A DNA stretch of 10,215 nt from JBDKTH01 sp964558295. Its GTDB lineage: Bacteria > Planctomycetota > Planctomycetia > Pirellulales > Thermoguttaceae. Each line of letters starts with the position of its first letter. The first letter of the stretch is position 1. Under the pieces are notes generated by a model. That model saw only the letters and a program-made list of their open reading frames with translations, was not told the origin of the DNA and searched no databases. Shown here piece by piece: positions 5,862 to 10,215 of this stretch. The DNA lies in the NCBI GenBank assembly GCA_964558295.1, contig CAZLDQ010000205.1:1-10215 (forward strand), given 5' to 3'. A program made the position numbers and the translations under genes.

Positions 5862-7782
5862 CGGCTTTCTCAATCGGCCCCTTTCCCATGGCCGGCAGGG
5901 TCACGGTAAATGTCGTTCCATGACCTTCTTCGCTTTCAAACTCCAGCGTGCCGCCGTGTTGCTGGACAATCCCATACGTTACGCTTAACCCGAGGCCCGT
6001 CCCCTTGCCGACCGGTTTGGTTGTGAAAAACGGCTCGAACACCTGATCCTGGTGTTCTTTCTTGATGCCGCAACCGGTGTCGGTCAGCTTGACCAAGACG
6101 CGGTCTTCCTGAGGGATGGTGCGGATCGTGAGTGTACCACCCGTGGGCATGGCTTCACAGGCGTTTAGCGAAAGATTCAACATGACCTGCTGAAGCTGGT
6201 TCATGTCTCCCTCGACTTCCGGCAGGTCGTTGGCCAGTTGTTCGTCGATCAAGATCCGGTCAAAGAGCTTCTGATTACGGATCAGACGAATGGTACGTTG
6301 GATGACATCGTTGATGTTGAGGGCCTCTTTGACGACGGCCCGTTCGCGGGCGAAGTCGAGGAGCCCTTTGACGATCTCGGCGGCGCGGGTCGTTTCGCGG
6401 ATGATCAGGTCTAGGTCTTCCTGGTCCTGTTGGTCCATATTGTCCTTTTCTCGCAGCAGATGCGCAAAGGTCAACACGCCGGTCAGGGGGTTGTTGATTT
6501 CATGGGCCACGCCGGCGGCCAGGCGGCCGAGCGAGGCCAGTTTTTCGCTGCGGGTAATCTGTTGGCGGGTAACCGTTTTGAGACGTTGCTCGCGTTCGGC
6601 CAGGGCATCGGCCATCTGGTCAATGGCCTGGCAAAGGACGCCGATTTCGCCAGGGGGGCGAATGCCGACCCGGGCAGCCGCATCGCCGCTCACCACGCGC
6701 TGGGCCATGGCGATAATCCGCCCCACCGGACGAAGAACCAGTTCCATCATAAAGAAGACCAACAGCAGGCTGGCCAGCGTGGCCACAAGGACCATCGCCA
6801 AAACGACGGCGGTTACCGTGTTTTGTTTTTGGAGGAAGGGGGCCTGGAGGAGGCCCACGTAGAGGGCGCCGATAATCTTGTCGTCGGGGTCGCGGATTGG
6901 GCCATACGCCGTGATGTACCAGTCGTCAAGCACCAGGGCGGGCGCCGCCCAGACCTCGCCCCGAACGAGGACTTTGTCGTAGACCTCCTTGCTTAGCCGG
7001 GTTCCCACGGCTCGAGTGCCGTCGCGATGGGTAACGTTTGTGGCGATTCGCAGGTCGCCTTGAAAGAGGGTCACGTTGCCGATCGGCTCGCCCTGGTAGA
7101 GGTGGGAGGGGAAGACTTCGTCCTTGATCGCATCGACGATTTCAAAACGGCGGTTGAGAAGATTCCCCCCGTAGAGAAGGCCCAGGCACTCCCCTTGGTC
7201 ATCGAACAGCGGCACGGCAGCCGCGGCGACCATCCCGGTATGGCGCGATCGATCGCTGGTGGGTCGCGCTGCAGGAGTGGGTAACAAGTCGAAGCTAGCC
7301 CGCGCGGCTAAGCTGTTCCCTTCCACCTTCAGTTCCTCGGCCGACACAAGGAGGGTTCCCATGGTCGGCTCTTTTTTCTGCAAGGTTTTCACGATGAGGG
7401 AGTTTGGAGGAGAGGGATTGCCCGATGGCTGGGTGCCGCAAGCCCGGAGCATCACCTGCCCCTGTGAATCGACGAGGGAGAGAATGTCGAGCCGGCTGGT
7501 CTTTTGCAGTTGCCGGAGGATCGTCCTCAGCTCGGTCTGGTTATGCTCAGCCAGAGCAGCGGCGAGAGCCCGGCCTTGCGCGGCGGCCAGAAGGAACGTG
7601 GCGATGTTGTGAATATGTCCATCATACATCGCCTGCGCCGAATTGAGGTCCAAACGGACGCGGGTTTGGACTTCGTCGAGCCAGACACGCTGCAAATACT
7701 CGACGGCAACCAACGAGAGAAGCGAGTTGGCCACGAGGATCACGGCGATTGAAGCCATGGTCAACTTGAGCCGAATGGTCAT
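5836..7782 (-). CDS. Membrane sensor histidine kinase with periplasmic Cache-type domain, HAMP and kinase core
   Basis: 648 residues. A first membrane helix (about 8-28) is followed by a large extracytoplasmic region (about 31-320) whose end, with VTLFQGDLRIATNV, GTRAVGTRLS and WYITAYGPIRDPDDKIIGALYVG, is typical of single-Cache/Cache_3-type small-molecule sensors. A second helix (about 322-346) leads to a HAMP linker from RPVGRI (351 onward). The kinase core has the phospho-acceptor His427 in GVAHEINNPL, N-box Asn536/Asn540, DTGCG (568-572), FEPFFTTK and GKGTGLGLS (592-600), all intact. It should sense an external metabolite and phosphorylate the NtrC-type regulator whose start lies within its 3' end (26-base overlap). 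Cache domains of this kind often bind carboxylates, but the ligand here is not readable. The ATG at 7782 has only a weak purine-rich GAGAGAGAG before it, so translation may be modest, as suits a kinase. Confidence 0.96.
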   Translation of the reverse strand: MTIRLKLTMASIAVILVANSLLSLVAVEYLQRVWLDEVQTRVRLDLNSAQAMYDGHIHNIATFLLAAAQGRALAAALAEHNQTELRTILRQLQKTSRLDILSLVDSQGQVMLRACGTQPSGNPSPPNSLIVKTLQKKEPTMGTLLVSAEELKVEGNSLAARASFDLLPTPAARPTSDRSRHTGMVAAAAVPLFDDQGECLGLLYGGNLLNRRFEIVDAIKDEVFPSHLYQGEPIGNVTLFQGDLRIATNVTHRDGTRAVGTRLSKEVYDKVLVRGEVWAAPALVLDDWYITAYGPIRDPDDKIIGALYVGLLQAPFLQKQNTVTAVVLAMVLVATLASLLLVFFMMELVLRPVGRIIAMAQRVVSGDAAARVGIRPPGEIGVLCQAIDQMADALAEREQRLKTVTRQQITRSEKLASLGRLAAGVAHEINNPLTGVLTFAHLLREKDNMDQQDQEDLDLIIRETTRAAEIVKGLLDFARERAVVKEALNINDVIQRTIRLIRNQKLFDRILIDEQLANDLPEVEGDMNQLQQVMLNLSLNACEAMPTGGTLTIRTIPQEDRVLVKLTDTGCGIKKEHQDQVFEPFFTTKPVGKGTGLGLSVTYGIVQQHGGTLEFESEEGHGTTFTVTLPAMGKGPIEKADAATNPGD

Positions 7783-7838
7783 AGGCGGAAGCTCTCTCTC
7801 GTCGTTGGCGGCGTGCCCGGTTCGCTAGCAGCCGCATC

Positions 7839-7864
7839 ATACAGTGTATGCTACGATCATACAC
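7839..7864 (+). promoter_or_regulatory. Enhancer-like activator site of the nuoE promoter
   Basis: ATACAGTGTATG (7839-7850) then seven bases then CATACAC (7858-7864). This is the same composite, with the same spacing, as on the minus strand at 4286-4261 upstream of the hdr promoter. It lies 189 bases before the -24 element and points the same way relative to its promoter. With a preceding C the palindrome is CATACA-G-TGTATG. The site also sits 57-82 bases before the kinase start codon, so it may also affect that gene. Confidence 0.75.
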
Positions 7865-7884
7865 CGAACCCTCCCCCGGTACAA
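7856..7884 (-). promoter_or_regulatory. Possible sigma-70-type promoter of the kinase-activator operon
   Basis: On the minus strand TTGTAC (7884-7879), 17 bases, then TATGAT (7861-7856). The -10 is good, the -35 only half matches. The -10 overlaps the CATACAC half-site, so an activator bound there could repress its own operon. This is a weak prediction. Confidence 0.35.
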
Positions 7885-8053
7885 TGCTTCACGATTTGGC
7901 GAACGGTGGCGGGGCGGGGCGTCGGATTTGCGGGCGAGGCGAGAATTTGCCGAGAAATGGCGGTCTTTGTGTGACTCAAGCTGTCGGCGATGGTTTCCGT
8001 CGCTCCGTCGAGGGTGTCAGCCAGAACCGTAGTGGAGTGGGGGGCTGGGAGTC

Positions 8054-8069
8054 TGGCATGATTGTTGCA
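8054..8069 (+). promoter_or_regulatory. Sigma-54 (-24/-12) promoter of the nuoEF operon
   Basis: TGGCAT-GATTG-TTGCA matches TGGCAC-N5-TTGCW at all but one position (T for the last C of the -24 box), with exact spacing. Transcription should start near 8080, leaving an unusually long leader of about 160 bases before the GTG at 8240. Confidence 0.88.
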
Positions 8070-8106
8070 TTCATCAGCCGCCGAGTCATGCCCGGCGTGT
8101 AAAGGA

Positions 8107-8232
8107 GGGGGCGGGGTCTTTTTTTCTCCCGGCCCCTAGGCGAATCCGGCTTCATGGGAGATCCTTTTAGAAACAAGGCCCCGCTTCCTTTTTCCTCCTG
8201 CCCCCGGTTCACACGCGGCTGAATTTCAGGAG
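8107..8232 (+). promoter_or_regulatory. Structured nuoE leader with competing stems and a possible anti-ribosome-site sequence
   Basis: The segment 8111-8120 (GCGGGGTCTT) can pair with 8175-8184 (AAGGCCCCGC) in a 10-bp stem with one G-U pair, followed by a pyrimidine tract with T5. The overlapping 8107-8115 can instead pair imperfectly with 8127-8136. Independently, CTCCTG (8195-8200) is complementary to the ribosome site CAGGAG (8227-8232) and could mask it. These are complementarities seen in the sequence; a regulatory switch is inferred. Confidence 0.35.
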
Positions 8233-8239
8233 ACATGCA

Positions 8240-8731
8240 GTGATCGCACCCGATGTTGATGCAATTCTCCAGCAGTACCCTCATGCAAAGCGAGACTCCC
8301 TGATTCCGATTCTTCAGGAAGTGCAGGATCGGCTGGGCTACCTGTCCCGTGAGGCCGTTTCGCAGATCAGTTCGCATCTGCATTTACCGGCCGCGAAGAT
8401 CTACGGGGTAGCGACGTTCTACAATCAGTTTCGTTTTCAGCCCCAGGGTCGTTTTCACATCCAGGTTTGCCGCGGCACGGCCTGCCATGTGAAGGGGTCA
8501 GCGGCGATCCTGGACGCGATCAAGCGGGAACTGAAGATCGAACCTGGGCAAACCACCCGCGATGGCATGTTCAGCTTGGAAGTCGTAGCCTGCATCGGCG
8601 CCTGCGGCTTGGCTCCGGTGATTTGCGTCAACGGCGAGTTCCATGCCAGCATGACGACCAAGAAAGTCAGCAAGATTCTCGACCTCTATCGCAGAAAGGC
8701 GGCCGATGATGACGGCAGCAAAGAAGTCTGA
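8240..8731 (+). CDS. nuoE: NuoE-like [2Fe-2S] subunit of an NADH-oxidising complex (complex I 24 kDa / HndA / HydC type)
   Basis: 163 residues, the usual size of the thioredoxin-like [2Fe-2S] subunit that pairs with the FMN-containing NuoF-type subunit to oxidise NADH or reduce NAD+. The N-terminal helical bundle (about 5-60) holds LIPILQEVQDRLGYLS and IYGVATFYNQF, both typical. The cluster ligands are Cys77 and Cys82 (CRGTACH) and Cys118 and Cys122 (CIGACG), the full CX4C and CX3C pattern. Translation starts at GTG 8240, seven bases after CAGGAG at 8227-8232; an ATG at 8235 would run into a stop after two codons. The end overlaps the start of the next gene. No membrane arm of complex I is in view, so this is probably part of a soluble NADH-linked complex and not respiratory complex I. 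Symbols such as hndA or hydC would fit equally well. Confidence 0.94.
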   Translation: MIAPDVDAILQQYPHAKRDSLIPILQEVQDRLGYLSREAVSQISSHLHLPAAKIYGVATFYNQFRFQPQGRFHIQVCRGTACHVKGSAAILDAIKRELKIEPGQTTRDGMFSLEVVACIGACGLAPVICVNGEFHASMTTKKVSKILDLYRRKAADDDGSKEV

Positions 8732-10215
8732 GCAACCGGACGCCGCCGGCGCCAGCTCTACGGTGGCCTATTCAACCTATCCGGAACTCCTCTCCTGGAT
8801 CCTCGAAACGGATGACAGCCAGGATTCGGCCCAGCGTCAGCAGCGTCTGGCCGAGTTGCGTCGTGAGAGCCTCGTGCACCCGGTGATTTACGTGGGGGCC
8901 GGCACCTGCGGTCTGGGCGCCGGCGCTCAGGCGACGCTGGACGCGATCCGGGCGTATCTCGACGCGCACGAGATCAAGGCCGACGTGATCAAGGTCGGCT
9001 GCATCGGTTTCTGTGCCGTTGAGCCGCTGGTCGATGTTCAGCTCCCCGGCCGGACCCGGCTTTGCTTCAAGCAGGTGACAGCTGACAACGTACATTTGCT
9101 GTTGGATGCCGTGTTTGCCGGCGAGGTGCTTGACGATCTCGTTCTGGCCCAGCATCGCAGCCAGACGCTTGAGCCGTGGGCCGACGTGATCTATTTGGAC
9201 GAGCATCCGTTTTTCGCTCCCCAAACCCGTTGGGTCCTGGCCAACTGCGGGATCATCGACCCGTCGCAGATCGACGAATACATTGCCCACGGCGGTTACA
9301 AGGCGCTGGCCAAGATGCTTCGCGAGATGACGCCCGACCAGGTCTGTGATGTGGTCGAGGCGAGCGGGTTGCGGGGCCGTGGCGGGGGCGGTTTCCCGAC
9401 GGGAAAGAAATGGAAGTTCGCCCGCCAGACGCCCGGCGGCCAGAAGTACCTGGTCTGCAACGCAGACGAGGGGGACCCCGGCGCGTTCATGGATCGGGCC
9501 GTGATCGAAGGCGATCCGCACCGGCTGGTGGAAGGCATGGCCATTGCCGCCTACGCAATCGGCGCTTCGAAAGCGTATGTCTACATCCGGGCGGAATACC
9601 CCTTGGCCATCAAGCGGCTCAAGGCGGCGATTGCCCAGGCCGAGGCGAACAATCTTCTCGGTAAGAATATTTTGGGGAGCGACTTCAGCCTCGAAATCGT
9701 GATCAAGATGGGGGCCGGAGCGTTCGTCTGCGGCGAAGAGACGGCGTTGATTCACAGCATCGAAGGGCGGCGTGGCATGCCGCGTCCGCGTCCGCCGTTC
9801 CCAGCCGTCAGCGGTCTGTTTGGCAAGCCGACGATCATCAACAACGTTGAGACGTTGGCTAACGTGGCGGGGGTCATTGCCAACGGTGCCGAGTGGTTTA
9901 GTGCCGTGGGAACGAAGAGCAGCAAGGGGACGAAGGTCTTCGCGCTGTCCGGCAAGGTGCAACGCACCGGGCTGGTCGAAGTGGCCATGGGGACCAAGAT
10001 GCGTCAGATCGTCTTCGACATCGGCGGCGGCATCCCGAATGGCAAGCAGTATAAGGCCGTGCAAATCGGCGGTCCCTCGGGGGGCTGCATTCCCGAGCAG
10101 CATCTGGATATCGACATCGATTACGAGTCGCTGAAGACGGTCGGGGCGATGATGGGGTCCGGCGGTCTGGTCGTGATGGACGAAAACACGTGCATGGTTG
10201 ACGTGGCGAAGTTCT
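8706..10215 (+). CDS. nuoF: NuoF-like FMN/NAD-binding flavoprotein with an N-terminal ferredoxin-like domain (3' end beyond the window)
   Basis: Open to the right edge, 503 codons seen. Numbered from ATG 8709: a thioredoxin-like domain (about 56-140) with TCGLGAGA (Cys67), GCIGFC (Cys98, Cys102) and Cys119, as in the fused N-terminus of HydB/HndC-type proteins; then the NuoF core with the FMN loop GRGGGGFPTGKKW (223-235), NADEGDPGAFMDR (251-263), the NAD/FMN segment GAGAFVCGEETAL (335-347) and NNVETLANV. The C-terminal [4Fe-4S] cysteines and any extra ferredoxin lie past the window. Two adjacent ATGs (8706, 8709) are possible starts; GAAAGG six bases before 8706 favours the first. It overlaps nuoE by 26 bases, so they are translationally coupled. 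It should exchange electrons between NAD(H) and iron-sulfur partners. Paired with HdrABC it suggests a bifurcating complex. The first cysteine of the usual CX4C pair in the N-terminal domain is Val62. Confidence 0.94.
   Translation, partial: MMTAAKKSEQPDAAGASSTVAYSTYPELLSWILETDDSQDSAQRQQRLAELRRESLVHPVIYVGAGTCGLGAGAQATLDAIRAYLDAHEIKADVIKVGCIGFCAVEPLVDVQLPGRTRLCFKQVTADNVHLLLDAVFAGEVLDDLVLAQHRSQTLEPWADVIYLDEHPFFAPQTRWVLANCGIIDPSQIDEYIAHGGYKALAKMLREMTPDQVCDVVEASGLRGRGGGGFPTGKKWKFARQTPGGQKYLVCNADEGDPGAFMDRAVIEGDPHRLVEGMAIAAYAIGASKAYVYIRAEYPLAIKRLKAAIAQAEANNLLGKNILGSDFSLEIVIKMGAGAFVCGEETALIHSIEGRRGMPRPRPPFPAVSGLFGKPTIINNVETLANVAGVIANGAEWFSAVGTKSSKGTKVFALSGKVQRTGLVEVAMGTKMRQIVFDIGGGIPNGKQYKAVQIGGPSGGCIPEQHLDIDIDYESLKTVGAMMGSGGLVVMDENTCMVDVAKF

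Larger units (their letters stand above)
7783..8239. other. 457-bp divergent regulatory region between the kinase and nuoE genes
   Basis: No convincing gene on either strand. From left to right it holds: a candidate sigma-70-type promoter for the kinase gene (7856-7884, minus) that overlaps the shared CATACA-type site (7839-7864); a stretch with nothing I recognise (about 7890-8050); a sigma-54 promoter pointing right (8054-8069); and a long leader with purine- and pyrimidine-rich blocks that can form competing stems before the nuoE ribosome site at 8227-8232. Confidence 0.75.

Noticed and set aside
8107..8137. GC-rich hairpin with T7 as a terminator
   Set aside because: The T7 lies in the loop and not after the stem, so it is not an intrinsic terminator in either direction; I kept it only as part of a possible leader structure.
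7976..8383. 135-codon minus-strand frame across the nuoE leader and 5' end
   Set aside because: It overlaps the sigma-54 promoter and nuoE start region, has no clear ribosome site or known motifs, and would read against a well-supported gene.
8772..10103. 443-codon open frame on the minus strand across nuoF
   Set aside because: Antisense to a clear NuoF core with FMN and NAD motifs; the same GC-bias effect explains it.

Overview
The window is GC-rich bacterial DNA with tightly packed genes. It carries two redox operons, and the two-component system that probably controls both lies between them. The organism is probably anaerobic or facultatively anaerobic: a soluble HdrABC (heterodisulfide-reductase type) set sits with NADH-oxidising NuoE/NuoF-type flavoprotein subunits. 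I cannot fix the phylum. The intergenic inverted repeat containing CCGGGGCTTG reminds me of GC-rich planctomycete genomes, but Desulfobacterota or related anaerobes are equally possible from gene content.

Layout. Minus strand, read right to left: sensor histidine kinase with a periplasmic Cache-type sensor (7782-5836), overlapping an NtrC-type sigma-54 activator (5861-4461); a 438-bp regulatory gap; an unusual four-part protein of receiver, GcvH-like domain, degenerate receiver and hydrogenase-protease-like domain (4022-2451); then hdrC (2436-1858), a 171-bp hairpin-rich gap, hdrB (1686-844) and the first 279 codons of hdrA (837-1, cut by the window edge). Plus strand: a 457-bp divergent regulatory region, then nuoE-like (8240-8731) overlapping nuoF-like (8706 to the right edge, incomplete).

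Regulation. Each redox operon has a sigma-54 (-24/-12) promoter: TGGCAC-N5-TTGCT at 4095-4080 on the minus strand for the fusion gene and hdrCBA, and TGGCAT-N5-TTGCA at 8054-8069 on the plus strand for nuoEF. Upstream of each, 165 and 189 bp before the -24 element and in the same orientation relative to the promoter, is the same composite site ATACAGTGTATG-N7-CATACAC. The simplest reading is that this is the enhancer bound by the NtrC-type activator encoded between the operons, making HdrABC and NuoEF one co-induced regulon switched by the Cache sensor kinase.

Function. HdrABC plus NuoEF suggests a cytoplasmic flavin-based electron-bifurcating or confurcating complex linking NAD(H), ferredoxin and a disulfide or other low-potential acceptor. 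The true substrate is not visible. The fusion protein, first in the hdr operon, has no DNA-binding domain. Its GcvH-like domain lacks the lipoyl lysine and its M52-like domain lacks most metal ligands, so it may be a signalling, scaffold or assembly subunit of the Hdr complex. It is the most novel item in the window.
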